Below are positions 24,715 through 34,814 of a DNA stretch of 64,000 nt, piece after piece. Made by a program: the position numbers and the translations under genes. Numbering within the stretch: the stretch's first letter is position 1; the number at the start of each line of letters is the position of its first letter. The stretch spans positions 118,109,735-118,173,734 of the forward strand of contig CM060963.1 in NCBI GenBank assembly GCA_030765045.1. The letters are read 5' to 3'. The DNA comes from Tenodera sinensis (taxonomy: Eukaryota > Arthropoda > Insecta > Mantodea > Mantidae). The notes below the pieces were generated by a model. The model searched no databases. It was not told where the DNA came from and saw only the letters and a program-made list of their open reading frames with translations.

Positions 24715-25175
24715 ATGCTTTCAATGCACAAACATAGGGACACAGATGAACGCCTAAATTGCAAGTTTCAGTTAGGAACTTTCGAAAGAAGAAGAAACAC
24801 TGATGCACTAAAGGAAAAGGCGAGATTGTGCACCACCAAATTTAATGAAAACGTTCGCTTAAATACCCAAATGTTGAGGTTGCTATTAAAAGCTGTGCTA
24901 TTCTTTGAGTAAGTAGGAACTCGCGTTCCGAAGACTCAATGAAAGTGTTTCATCCACAAATCGTGGAAATTTTAAGGAATTACGTTCTCTATTAATTTCA
25001 GAGACTACAGCGAGAAGTCAGCGTCGTTATGAACTAATTAAAAGTAAATTTAGTGCTCGTTCAAAAAACCATTCAAAATGAGATTATAGGGTGCATATCA
25101 GAATATTTGTAGGGTCACATTAAAATTGAAGTTAATAAAGCAAACCCTTTCTCCACGGAAGTTTATGATACGACA
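24715..25175 (+). pseudogene. ZMYM1-like hAT transposase, N-terminal part
   Basis: The first frame (24715-24909) reads MLSMHKHRDTDERLNCK and ends LLKAVLFFE. After a shift it continues GNFKEL-like sequence, then SQRRYELIKSKFSARS (about 25018-25065) and EVYDTTDV (about 25160). The order is typical of the TTF-zinc-finger/DUF4371 hAT transposases annotated as zinc finger MYM-type protein 1-like. The domain ends abruptly at 25183, where an opposite-strand hAT end begins. Confidence 0.6.
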
Positions 25176-25183
25176 GATGTATG

Positions 25184-25712
25184 CAGTGGCGAGGCGTGGC
25201 TTTCGAAACGAGGGAAGCTCCAAGTAATAATTTTCATTAAAACAAAAGAGAATAATCAATGGTATATGTGTGTATAAACACTTCTTTTTTATTAATCTCG
25301 TTAAAAGAAGATATAAATTATTGAAATTCTTAGTTAGGTAAGTAATATATTTTCATAAATAAGAGTAAATTAAATATCGTACCTCATTTTTTGTAAATCA
25401 GATTGATTTTTCTAGTTTTCCTCCCAAAGATATCAATCACATCACATCAAAGTCGGGCTTTGGCGCAAAGTTGCAAGCAAGGATTTTTCAATGCCAAGAA
25501 GAGCCAGCCTGGGCTTGAGTATTTCGAAGATAGGATTTTATCCTCTTCATTGCTGAGAATGACCTCTCAGCAGACGAACTAGGTGCTGGGATAGTAATTA
25601 CTAAAATTACAAGTTTATGTACTTCTGGAAACACAGACACTAATCCCGCTTCTGATGTAATTTTACAAGTGTCCTTATGCATTTCAATGTCTGAATAACA
25701 CACACAATTCAC
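25184..25712 (-). pseudogene. hAT transposase C-terminus (hATC domain), minus strand
   Basis: The frame at 25712-25488 carries TIPAPSSSAERSFSAMKRIK, the hATC dimerisation signature with the conserved AERSFS core, then LRNTQ. On the same side, CAGTGGCGAGGCGTGGC (25184-25200) looks like a hAT terminal inverted repeat and lies at the expected 3' side of this gene. It is in opposite orientation to the ZMYM1-like piece just before it, so either one hAT inserted into another or an inversion occurred. Truncated and not functional. Confidence 0.75.
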
Positions 25713-25807
25713 TTCTCAAAATTGGTAAATCAAAGAATTTGCCAAAGGTCTGCTTTAAACTAAAAAACTTAAGTCTAAAATACTAAGAAATTCGAGGTTT
25801 TCCAAGT

Positions 25808-26890
25808 TGGTTGGTAGGTTGGTTTGGTTTAAGGGCGCTCAACTTCGAGGTCATCAGCGCCCTTAAAAGATTCATGGCAATAGCCAGATATAAATTTCAC
25901 TAAAAAATAAAAATACTAGCAACAAGGAAAATATACACAAAAAGGTAAAAAACAGTGGCAATAGCCAGATATGAAACGGAGTGGAGTGGAGTGTTAAATT
26001 TAAGGACCCGTCAACAACAAGGTCATTTGGGCCCGAGATATGAAACAAAGTGATATATATGTCAAAAAGCAAAAAAAGAGATATTTAAAAGTTTAAATCC
26101 TCAAATTGATGCTACACTCCGCTAAAATCTTAAAACAACTTTATCAACCGCTGTATTGTCATCCGCCAAGACCTCTGCAAGTCTGGAAGGCAGCTGCAGA
26201 GAATCTCGAAGGTGCGCTAGAGAGGAACACTCAAGCAGCACGTGACGGACAGTCAAAAGGTTGTCACACAGCGGACACAGAGGGGCAAGGTCCCTTTTAA
26301 ATAGGTAACCATGCGAAAAATTGCAGTGCCTATTCTTAAACGAGCCAAACTAACCTCCTCGCGGCGAGATATGCGACAGGAAGTTAACCAGTTTATTGGA
26401 AGTTCTTTCGCTTTTCTAAGCTTATTACCGCGGAGAGCTGACCAACCTTCGTGCCAGGACGACAGCACCGCTCTCCGCACTTCAAGCCTAAAGTCTTCCG
26501 AAGTAACACGTGAGATGGTAATACTGGGTTCTGTAGTTGCCGTCTCTGCTGCCAAATCTGCCATTTCATTCCTCGGCAAACCTACGTGACCAGGAATCCA
26601 TGCACACACCACGTCAACGCTAGAAGCGTGTAAAACATGGAGGGCATCCTGGATACGTTGTATGGTACAATAGGGTGGGGGTTCCACATCTCACAAAGTC
26701 TCTGAAGTGCATTAAAGGGAATCGCTCAGTCACCTAATTTACGACGACGCATATGCAAAACGGCTCGGCAAATTGCGTTAAGCTCTGCAGTAAAAATGGA
26801 AGTGCTATTTGGAAAACCGAATGCATGTGATTCGGTTTCATAAACATAAGCACATCCAACACCGTTGGTGCTCTTTGACCTATCGGTGTA
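25808..26890 (-). pseudogene. LINE 3' fragment(s): RNase H and 3' UTR
   Basis: The minus-strand frame 26687-26253 reads DVVCAWIPGHVGLPRNEMAD (RNase H end) and SLARLRIGTAIF, then LPLCVRC of the terminal Cys motif. RNase H-like pieces upstream (26700-26890) are in other frames. Downstream are two 3' ends in series: one ends at about 25980 with a (GGAGT)n tract after GGACCCGTCAACAACAAGGT, and one ends at about 25808 with GGTTGGTAGG and GAGGTCATCAGCGCC. The 17-bp word TGGCAATAGCCAGATAT occurs at 25875-25891 and 25956-25972, which may be a TSD. The family is the same as the 36.4-37.9 kb fragment or close to it. Confidence 0.75.
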
Positions 26891-27258
26891 AATACATCAA
26901 CGGTCAATGAAGCCTGACAAAAATTCTAAAAAACACGTGCGGATACTTGAAATAGGCATCGCGAACTTCCGGTGTACGGTCATCCCAAGATCTACATGGG
27001 GCGTGCCAGACCAAGGCCGTCTTTATCTAAACAGGCCTGTAGACGGAAAGAGATTACGCGAGGCTCGCGTGAGTATTTCGCGCAAGTCTCGGAGATTACG
27101 TTAATGACGTAATCACGGGGGCTCATATTTATCACGGGAATGCAACATATCTGTGCGTACTTGGAATGCTAAGAAGTTGCTTGTGTCTTACAACGTGTCA
27201 GTAAACAATTAAGTGAACGAAAAATCGAATTACAAAGGGGTGCAGTTTTTAATACAAA

Positions 27259-27821
27259 ATGTCTAGGAAGTGTTGTGTGCCGGATTGTACCTCAAACTAT
27301 AAAACAAGTGTAGAAAAGTATGTTACAGTGTTTTCGTTTCCAAAGGATCCACACAGGAGAGAGCAGTGGGTACGTGCTATTCACAGGGATAATTATGAAC
27401 CAGATGTGGTATGTATTAAACATTTTTCTGAACAGCACATAGTGAAGGAATTTATTGCTACGCGAAATGATGGAAGCGTTTTGCAGCACCCAGAACTCCT
27501 CCTAAACTTACTGAAAATCCACGCCCCTCCGCTGTTTCCTAATTTACCATCCTACCTGACTTCCGAACCAGCATCCAAACGTAGGGATCCAGAAGAAAGA
27601 AGAGGGAAATGTTGGAAAGGGATGCAGCAACATTTCGTAAATGGCTCAAAGATGACAAAATTGTTGGTTTTCAGAGCTTTAAAAATAGAATTAGTGACAT
27701 GAAATTAAAGGGATTCACCGTCATCATAAAAGAAAACGATGTAATTTTTGTGAAAATTGATACTGAAGAAATTCCTAAAATTATAGCAGCATTAAAAATT
27801 AATTCCAATTTTATTATTTAG
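27259..27821 (+). pseudogene. THAP-domain (P-transposase-like) N-terminal gene, frameshifted
   Basis: ATG 27259 starts MSRKCCVPDCTSNYKTS and shows the C2CH THAP zinc finger: Cys near residues 5-10, then CIKH at about residues 54-57, roughly 90 residues in all. The frame then loses phase near 27600. The natural continuation is in another frame (27609-27821), beginning RDAATFRKWLKDDKIVGFQS and ending IIAALKINSNFII. A stop follows at 27819-27821, 23 bases before the Penelope insertion site. No catalytic domain is readable in the remainder (29929-30800). THAP proteins bind DNA in the nucleus; this copy has probably lost function. A host THAP gene is the alternative, but the flanking inverted repeats favour a transposon. 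Confidence 0.75.
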
Positions 27822-27899
27822 GTTCTACAGGGTAAAATTGTAATACCCAATAGTAAATATTTGACATAGAAGCAATGTTGACAGTGAAGTTTCATTCAT

Positions 27900-28251
27900 G
27901 TTGAAATAAGAAGAGTCACACTAATTTTTACAATTACTTCACTCACTTGTTTATTAAAAACTGGAACGTTTTCGAGAGATGTCTCTCTCATCTTCTGCAG
28001 ATGGTGACTGAGGTTTGAAGTTGGATCCTACATCTACTAGGGTTGCATCTTGCTGCCGTCTATCGGTAGAGAGGCAAAGCTCCATCAGATGGTTTGTTGG
28101 CGGGATGTCAAAATTTATAATGTCGTCTGCGTTTTTGGTGATGTATATTTTTTCCCAGATGGAGAGTTCTAGTGGTGAAGAAACTGGTTTTAACAAATTT
28201 ATGGCTTGACCGATGTTGTGGTTTTCTGACCAAAAATGGTGTGATACAGCA
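27900..28251 (-). repeat. Inverted repeat arm of the Penelope-like element (3' copy)
   Basis: About 350 bp, inverted and nearly identical to 29568-29918. Both encode the same protein tail (from HHFWSENHNIGQ to RKRSSF), differing at only a few bases near the outer edge. Confidence 0.95.
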
Positions 28252-29605
28252 GATTTGTCTGTTTGTTTAAATTTAATGTTTCTCTGATGTTCCTTTAATC
28301 TAGTGATTAATTTTCTCTTAGTTTTGCCTATGTAGGATTTATTACAATCTTCACAATTAATTTGGTAAATTCCTGATTTTTGTGTGTCTGGGATTGTATT
28401 CCTGAGAGGTTTGTTTAATAAATTGTTTAGGCTGTATCTGTTTTGGGGAGCTAATCTGATGTCCACCTTATTGAAAATTTTATCAAATTTTTTAAAAGCC
28501 CATGGATGAAAAGTGAACCTTTTATATTTCCATTTTGTGTCCTTGATTGTCTGCAGGGTAGTTGTTTGGGCTATTTCTTTCAGTTTAGTGCCATGTTTTA
28601 GCATTTTATTTATCATTGCCGGATTGAAACCATTGGATGCTGCTATGTCCAGTATGTGTTGGCGTTCTTTTGAAAATTCCTCTCTGCTTAGAGGGACATG
28701 GAGTAATCTATGGATCATACTTTTGAAAACTGCCAACTGGTGTGCAATTGGATTGCACACATTCTTCTTTATGTAATTGTCCACATGAGAAGGTTTTCGG
28801 TGGATTCCAAATGTGAATTGATCTTGGTCTCTGATAATTTTGAGGTCTAAAAAGGGTAATATGTTATTTTCTTCGGTTTCCATAGTGAATTTTATATGAA
28901 CATCCTGTAGGTTAAGCAATTTTGGGGCATCTTCTTTGAATTTCTCGGGTATGATAGCAAAGACATCATCTATGTATCTGATCCAGAATTTGAAGATGTG
29001 GGGAAATGTATTTCTAAATGACTCATGTATAACTCTGCAAGGATAGGTGACAGTGGGCTTCCCATGACTAAGCCTTGTGTTTGTTTGTAGAACTTATTGT
29101 TGAAAGTGAAAAAGTTTTGTTGGATGCAAATTTCAGTCAAGTTGATGATGTCTTCTAATTCTGCTGTGCTTGAAGTTAACGGAGTTAGCCATTTCTTTAT
29201 AAGTGCAGGGATTTTCTCTATTGGAATGCTTGTAAATAAAGCTTGGACGTCGAAGGAGACCATTATGTGGTTTTTTAACATATTAAAATCTTGGATCCTG
29301 TTGACCACTTCCAGAGAATTTTTGATTCCTAAACTTTCAAATGTGTCGAAAGATTTCAATTTGTTTACCAGCCATTTTGCTATGTGGTAAGTGGGCGAGT
29401 TGATTCCATTGATGATGGGTCTCATGCTGTTGTCTTTTTTATGTATTTTAGGTAAACAGTATAGTCTGGGAATTGAAGGGTTAGAAGACTTAAGGGTGAA
29501 TTTCTTCTCCTTTGGTATTGTTGTAATTTCTTTTAATGTTTTGTTGACTGAATTTACGTAAGTGGATGCTGTATCACACCATTTTTGGTCAGAAAACCAC
29601 AACAT
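27954..29605 (-). pseudogene. Penelope-like RT/GIY-YIG polyprotein (one frameshift, N-terminus missing)
   Basis: The upstream frame (29605-28970) has the RT finger region PRLYCLPKIHKKDNSMRPI, VSFDVQALFTSIPI and GLVMGSPLSPILAELYM. The second frame, open from about 28990 to 27954, carries the catalytic FWIRYIDDVFAIIP (about 28960), so the YIDD box is intact. A single shift near 29000 separates the two. It then runs through the linker to GIYQINC, SYIGKTKRKLITRLKEH, the GIY-YIG nuclease block at about 28380-28290. The N-terminal part of a normal Penelope protein is absent; the first residues (MLWFSDQKWCD) come from the inverted repeat. The tail ends ERDISRKRSSF. Not functional as it stands, but well conserved and probably young. 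Confidence 0.92.
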
Positions 29606-29918
29606 CGGTCAAGCCATAAATTTGTTAAAACCAGTTTCTTCACCACTAGAACTCTCCATCTGGGAAAAAATATACATCACCAAAAACGCAGACGACATTA
29701 TAAATTTTGACATCCCGCCAACAAACCATCTGATGGAGCTTTGCCTCTCTACCGATAGACGGCAGCAAGATGCAACCCTAGTAGATGTAGGATCCAACTT
29801 CAAACCTCAGTCACCATCTGCAGAAGATGAGAGAGACATCTCTCGAAAACGTTCCAGTTTTTAATAAACAAGTGAGTGAAGTAATTGTAAAAATTAGTGT
29901 GACTCTTCTTATTTTAAC
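29568..29918 (+). repeat. Inverted repeat arm of the Penelope-like element (5' copy)
   Basis: Inverted partner of 27900-28251. It creates a 100-codon plus-strand ORF (29562-29864) that is only the duplicated protein tail. Confidence 0.95.
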
Positions 29919-29928
29919 CCAATAGTAA

Positions 29929-30815
29929 GTTTAAATGGATTCTCAGTACACAAATGATGTTGGATAAATGGTCTAAATTTGATGCTCTTTTGGTTCATAA
30001 TAGCAACTGAACAAACAGAAAATAAACTACCTTCAGGCCGCCAACATTTTAAAGGAATGTTGGGACGACATGAATGAAGATTCCACATAATATCTAAAAC
30101 CTAAATTCCTAGAAGAGCAGGTAAAATTGTCAGTCAAAAGTCAATTAAATATACGCCCAATACCCTGTTATGGGCGTGCCCAATTTATTTTTCTCACCCA
30201 GCAGCTTACAGACAGTTACGTGATTCCAATGTTCTTTCTTTACCCCATCCTGATTACCTCAGACAACTTTCTCAACCCCACAGTCCTGATAGAAACTCTT
30301 GCATTTAAAATATTTATCAGAGAAGGTGAAAATGCTTGGTGATCATGAAAAAGAGTAAATTTGTTAAGACATATGAACAAGAATTTCTTAAAGTAGAAAA
30401 CCAGAGAAACTGAATTCTACATTTAGGTGCTGAGACATGTGACATTAATAATGTCGGTGCTGACTGTAATGCTAGTGATTGCGAGTTACCTGTCTGCTAT
30501 TTTGACGAGGAAAATAATAAAAGTAATAACCAACATCCTCTTGAAAAACTACTGCATTATTAAACAAGACAGTTCGGTATTATCTACAGGAAAAAAAAGC
30601 AAAACAAAAAAAACAAACCTGGAGATATATTCGCATTGAGAAAGTAAGAAGCATGCTCTGCCATTAACAACTGTGCAAAGCATGTTTTCTACTAACATAC
30701 TAACACACATTAACTTTTAATACGAAGTGTGAAAATATAAATGAATGCATGCTTCTTCCAGCGCAGAAATGCTGTAAAACATGTGTTTATTCCGTATGAA
30801 TTGCTTGGAACGTCG
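29929..30815. other. Interior remainder of the P-like element
   Basis: AT-rich, with short ORFs of 62-71 codons without recognisable domains. It may hold decayed transposase sequence; I could not confirm any motif. Confidence 0.4.
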
Positions 30816-30929
30816 GCCTCGCGTTGTGACATCACGAATCGCATATCCAAGCCTGTTACTTAGAGATGGCCTTGGTTTAACACTCGCGTTTATTACATGC
30901 GGCAATGCAGCCGGTTATACTGATGGTAT

Positions 30930-31110
30930 ATGGAATGAAGATGGAGCATTGGTGGAATGAGTTGACGAGAGAAACCGAAGAACCCAGAGGAAATCCGCCC
31001 TTGTGCCGTTTTGTCCATCACAAATACCACATATGGTCGCCTAGGATTGAACCCAGGCCGCTTGAGTGAAATGCAAATGGCCTAACCACTCAGCCAAGGC
31101 GCTGTCACAA
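30930..31110 (-). mobile_element. tRNA-derived SINE, fourth family
   Basis: On the minus strand the head has box A (CTTGGCTGAGTGGTTAGGCC) and box B (GGGTTCAATCC), resembling a Leu/Ser-type tRNA. A body follows with GACAAAACGGCACAAGGGCG and TTCTTCGGTTTCTCTCGTC. It is not a functional tRNA gene: no matching acceptor stem was seen and SINE body sequence follows. Confidence 0.75.
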
Positions 31111-31594
31111 TAGGCTTCGTGATAGCGCGTCACAACCCCAGCATATGCCACTTGTGAGAATATGTTAGTTGCCCATGTACAGAACGTCTGAAATCGACCA
31201 ACTTGGAAATGGTAGCGGAGGTAAAAAGTAAATAAAATTCAGGATGTTATTGATAAATTATAATAGTCTTGCAGGATACATTAGTAACTATAACTGCTGT
31301 ACTCAATGTATCTCATGGAATAATTTTTGACAGTGAAACCTCAATAATCCTATATGCTTCTCCCGTCTTAATCCACCACATTTTCCCAGAAGACTCTCAA
31401 CTTATGCTGAGGCTTAGCCTGAGAATATAAGAACCACTCTCCTGGCCCATTATAAAAAAGAGAGAGAGACTGTCCATGGAACCACAGGGGTAGCAACAAA
31501 CGATACAAAGAATACAACTGGTAATACTTCTAGCAAATATAGTGTTGCAAAAGATTCATGTCATTTACAAAAAACTGGTACATTAATTAAAGAG

Positions 31595-31845
31595 TAATTT
31601 GTTGACCCCTCAGTCGGTAGAGCACCTCCATCTGGGAGTGTGGGAATTTTTCCTCCACTAGAATTATTCCCCATCCTCCCCAGGTCTGGAAGTATGAATG
31701 TGTGTGTGAATTTAATGTAATTAAAAAAAAAACAAAGTAATCGAAAACCAAAGTTCAAAACCACCATTAAAGTGAGTGAGCAATTGTTCCAAGAGGTTTA
31801 AGTCACCAGTATGACCTTCGATGTTAAAGATGACGTATAAATGGT
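31595..31845 (+). mobile_element. tRNA-derived SINE, third family, internal deletion
   Basis: Box A region (CCTCAGTCGGTAGAGCACC) is present, but box B is deleted and the sequence jumps to GGGAATTTTTCCTCCACTAG, matching the body of the SINE at 15180-15481. The tail has GACGTATAAATGG. TGGTACATTAA at 31576-31586 and 31842-31852 is a candidate TSD, partly confused with the element's own end. Confidence 0.75.
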
Positions 31846-31855
31846 ACATTAAAAA

Positions 31856-32020
31856 AAGATGCTGATATACCTGAATGCGACATTCTTAATCATATTGAAG
31901 ATATGAAGATTGACGTCACTTTTACTGAGAAAGAGATTATAAAGGTTGCTAACAAATTTGATATTGATGAAATATAATTAGGAAATTCTGTGAATTTGTC
32001 TGAAAAGAAAATGTTGGTAA
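31856..32020 (+). other. Short open stretch of unknown origin
   Basis: After the SINE, the plus strand reads ADIPECDILNHIEDMKID and then EKEIIKVANKFDID up to a stop near 31977. The composition is protein-like and it may continue an open stretch before the SINE (31490-31590). It could be a broken host exon or a transposon piece. I do not recognise it. Confidence 0.25.
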
Positions 32021-32293
32021 GGTTATTTCCTCTAACATGTACATTAAATACAACTGAAATTTCATTTGGTGGCTGTGAAAAGGTGTCTAGTGAGAATACT
32101 ATTTATGCATATTATTTCATTTTTTTTATTTGGGGGGGGGGGGGCTAATTATTATTGTAATGAAATCACCTTATATCAAAATGTATAAACTTGTTTTTTG
32201 CCAAAAAAAGGCTAAAAAGAGCTGCATTTGATTTCAATTAAAAATAACCCATAAACTGTCTAGTGACATAGCAGTATTTACTTCCATTCCTTG

Positions 32294-32314
32294 AAAAAAA
32301 AAAAAAAAAAAAAA
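32294..32314. repeat. Poly-A tract
   Basis: A run of 21 A. A shorter G-run lies at about 32133-32144. Confidence 0.95.
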
Positions 32315-32439
32315 CCTCCGAGGTCTTTTTCCTTTTACTATTGATTAATAGTAAAACTTGCATACTCCCAAGTTATAAAGCACATTTTAGGTTTTGATCG
32401 GTAAGCCTACTTCTTTGTTTAGGCTTACTTAATTTCTGA

Positions 32440-33030
32440 AGGGAATGGTTTATCTCCTTCTTTGGCCTTACAGTATAACCTTGGTCTCCCTAATGAATAT
32501 CCTCCATTCCAATTGATCTCGTGCTTTAGCTCTCCAACTCCTAATGTTTGTTCTTCTAATGTCAGCATGTACATCATCAATCCATCTCTTCTTTGGTCTT
32601 TCTACTTTCCTTTTACCATCTATTTTAGCCTCCATAACAATTTTAGACATTTGTTCTTTGTCCATTCTGATAACATGGCTCAGCCACTGTAATCTTCCTT
32701 TTTTAAAATCAGAGATGATATCTGTTAATTTTATACAAATTTTGTAGCTTCAAATTTGTTCTTATTCTCCAATAGCCATTTTCCATAAATCTTTATGAGA
32801 CTTTTTGTTCCCATGTATTTAATGTTGTTATATGTTTCTCAGTTAAAGTCGAAGACTCACTTCCACATAGCACAATAGGTTTAATAAGAGTTTTATACAG
32901 TCTAACTTTGATCTTCTTAGATATATACCTTACCTTCATTAAACGATCTAGAGTATGAAGGCGCTGATTAGCAAATGAAATTTTTTCTAATATGCCTATT
33001 AGTTTTAGAATTATATGAGTCAACTTATAG
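32440..33030 (-). pseudogene. LINE RT C-terminal fragment (RTE/CR1-like)
   Basis: Minus-strand frames read RLYKTLIKPIVLCGSES and LNTWEQKV (33023-32793), followed after shifts by GKRKVERPKKRWIDDV (32665-32468). These are the conserved thumb and tail segments of RTE/CR1-type LINE polyproteins, often annotated as craniofacial development protein 2-like or endonuclease-reverse transcriptase. The YxDD core is not included. The copy is truncated at both ends and inactive. Confidence 0.82.
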
Positions 33031-33074
33031 GCACTTACCGTTTCACTTAAAAGTTACTTTTATCTGGATGCGTT

Positions 33075-34060
33075 TTAAAGGACAGTGTCTTCATAGTCAA
33101 CAGTTTCTCGACTGACGGTTGAAGAGGAAATGTCTGTTGTGGTAGTGACTGTGCTGCTACCTGGTTTGCTGGATATAAACTTCAGTACATCGTCAGCTTG
33201 TGGTATATCAAAATTCATGGCTATGTGAACATTGTTCATTATATGTATTTTCTCCCAAATTATCAGTTCTACCATTGTCTTTACGTGTTTTAGTAATTTT
33301 ATATCCTGTTCTATGGTGTGCTGAGCTGACCAGAAGTGATGGGCTACAGCTGATTTGTTTGAATGTTATGTTTCTAACATGCTCCTTAAGTCTTATTTTT
33401 AAATTCCTTTTAGTTTGGCCAATGTATATTTTTGGGCAATCTTTGCATTTTATTTGGTAAACACCGTATTTTGAGTTGGTTGGTGTTGTGCCTTTTAGTG
33501 GATGGTTTACCAGGTTTCTCAAGTTGAATCTATTGTAAGGGGCTAGCTTAATGTTATGACCTTTCAGGAATTTGTTGTACAACTTTTGGTGGAAAGTGAA
33601 TTTGCTGTATGTATGTATATTGTGGATTGTATCTACTGTTGAACATTGTGATGTCTTTAATCAGTTTTTGTCTTTCATATTTTTTTAAGTATTTCAACTA
33701 AATCTGTTTTGAAACCATTTTTTTTTCTGCTACTGTCTTGATGTGTTGATGTTGCTTTTCAAATTCTTCATCTGTCAGTAATCTGTGGATATAGCATGTT
33801 GATGTGGCTTTGGGTTAACATTGTTTTCCTTGATGTAACTGTCTGAGGGTTTTCTGTAAATGCCAAATTCTATTTTATTGTTGTGCCTCATGACTTTCAG
33901 GTCCAGGAACGGTAGCCAACTTTCTTTTTCAATTTCAAGGGTAAATTTTATAGCTGCATTCTGTTAAGTTAAGCAGTTTTAGGGCATCTTTTCTTTGGTA
34001 TGATGGCGAACATATAATTTACATATTGCAACCAAATTTTGAATATGTGTGGGTCATTTC
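33075..34060 (-). pseudogene. Second Penelope-like RT/GIY-YIG remnant
   Basis: The minus strand, from about 34060, reads HIFKIWLQYVNYMFAIIP at the position of the catalytic YIDD box in the copy at 27.9-29.6 kb, so the two Asp residues are lost. Decayed linker follows, and the frame 33582-33208 reads NLRNLVNHPLKGTTP, then KYGVYQIKCKDCPKIYIGQT, the GIY-YIG-type nuclease (GVY here). The tail (SPSLLVSSAHHRTG, WEKIHIMNN) is frameshifted. It belongs to the same general family as the other copy but is much more diverged, so it is an older insertion. Confidence 0.88.
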
Positions 34061-34814
34061 TGTCTTCAATTCAGTCATCTGCTGCATTCTGGATTCCATT
34101 TCTGTCATACTAGCCAACAGTTTCTCAAGCATTACCTCCATCCTGGTTTTTGAATCTCATTCTATCATGGCGTTCACGTCACACTTGTGACACCATTATG
34201 ACAAATGACAACAAAGTACAACTATCTTTTCTGTCACTTTATTTTTCTTCTAAAACTGAAGCACAAAACACAGGATCTCTTTTAGGGCTGTTAATACAAA
34301 CTACAGCTCATCATGATCTAGAAATTCATTGGTTATGTCTTCTTGTAACCTTGACACACATTTCCATCTCTTTGCCCTCTCTGTCTCAAAACAGCTGGCT
34401 TTGATGATATAATTACTCAACACTCACTAAAACGCTTCCTTAAAGACTAACTCTGATGCGAAGTATCCCAAAGTCTCTGTTGATACATAGTTCTCTTATG
34501 ACGATTACACACACACATTGCTAACAGCTGTCCTGTTCAACAACTCGCACCTTCAAAGCAAGAACTACTCACTTCTTGTCTCCTTATATAGATGAAAACG
34601 ATGTAGCACAGGCCCTTGCTGAAATTGACCTTTTTCTCGAAGCTGATACAAAAAAGTCAGCAGTCAAAACTTCCAGAATGTTCTCAAAACTCTGTTCTGG
34701 CGCACTCCATTGTTGGGGGTTTATGAGGCTGCCAAGTAGTGAGACTGCTTAACTTTGAATTTTTGAGGTGTGCACTCGGGGCTGTCATTACAATTGTAAT
34801 AAATGGTTGAGTTT
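34061..34814. other. No recognised gene
   Basis: Nothing recognisable. An 84-codon ORF at 34150-34404 (+) shows no domain. Confidence 0.45.

Larger units (their letters stand above)
27857..29916 (-). mobile_element. Penelope-like element, 5'-truncated, with inverted 3' copy
   Basis: A 2060-bp insertion bounded by a perfect 12-bp direct repeat, ACCCAATAGTAA (27845-27856 and 29917-29928). The minus strand encodes RT and GIY-YIG endonuclease. The upstream end (29568-29916) is an inverted, nearly identical copy of the element's own 3' end (27900-28251), including the last coding 85-100 codons. Such inverted terminal copies are known for Penelope-like elements. The 43 bases at 27857-27899 lie outside the inverted repeat. 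Confidence 0.9.
27010..30877 (+). mobile_element. P-like DNA transposon with THAP-domain gene, carrying a Penelope-like insertion
   Basis: The left end (ACCAAGGCCGTCT, AACAGGC, ACGCGAGGC within 27010-27068) and the right end, read inverted (ACCAAGGCCATCT, AACAGGC, ACGCGAGGC within 30877-30816), share three blocks in the same order and near-equal spacing. Just inside the left end is a THAP-domain ORF; THAP domains are the DNA-binding part of P-type transposases. The flanks show no clear 8-bp duplication. Of the 3.9 kb, 2.06 kb is a later Penelope-like element. Confidence 0.6.

Noticed and set aside
29562..29864. Independent 100-codon plus-strand gene
   Set aside because: It is the inverted duplicate of the Penelope protein tail, with no own start or domain.
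31030..31110. Functional tRNA-Leu or tRNA-Ser gene (minus strand)
   Set aside because: The head is tRNA-like, but it is followed by a SINE body and lacks a convincing acceptor stem.
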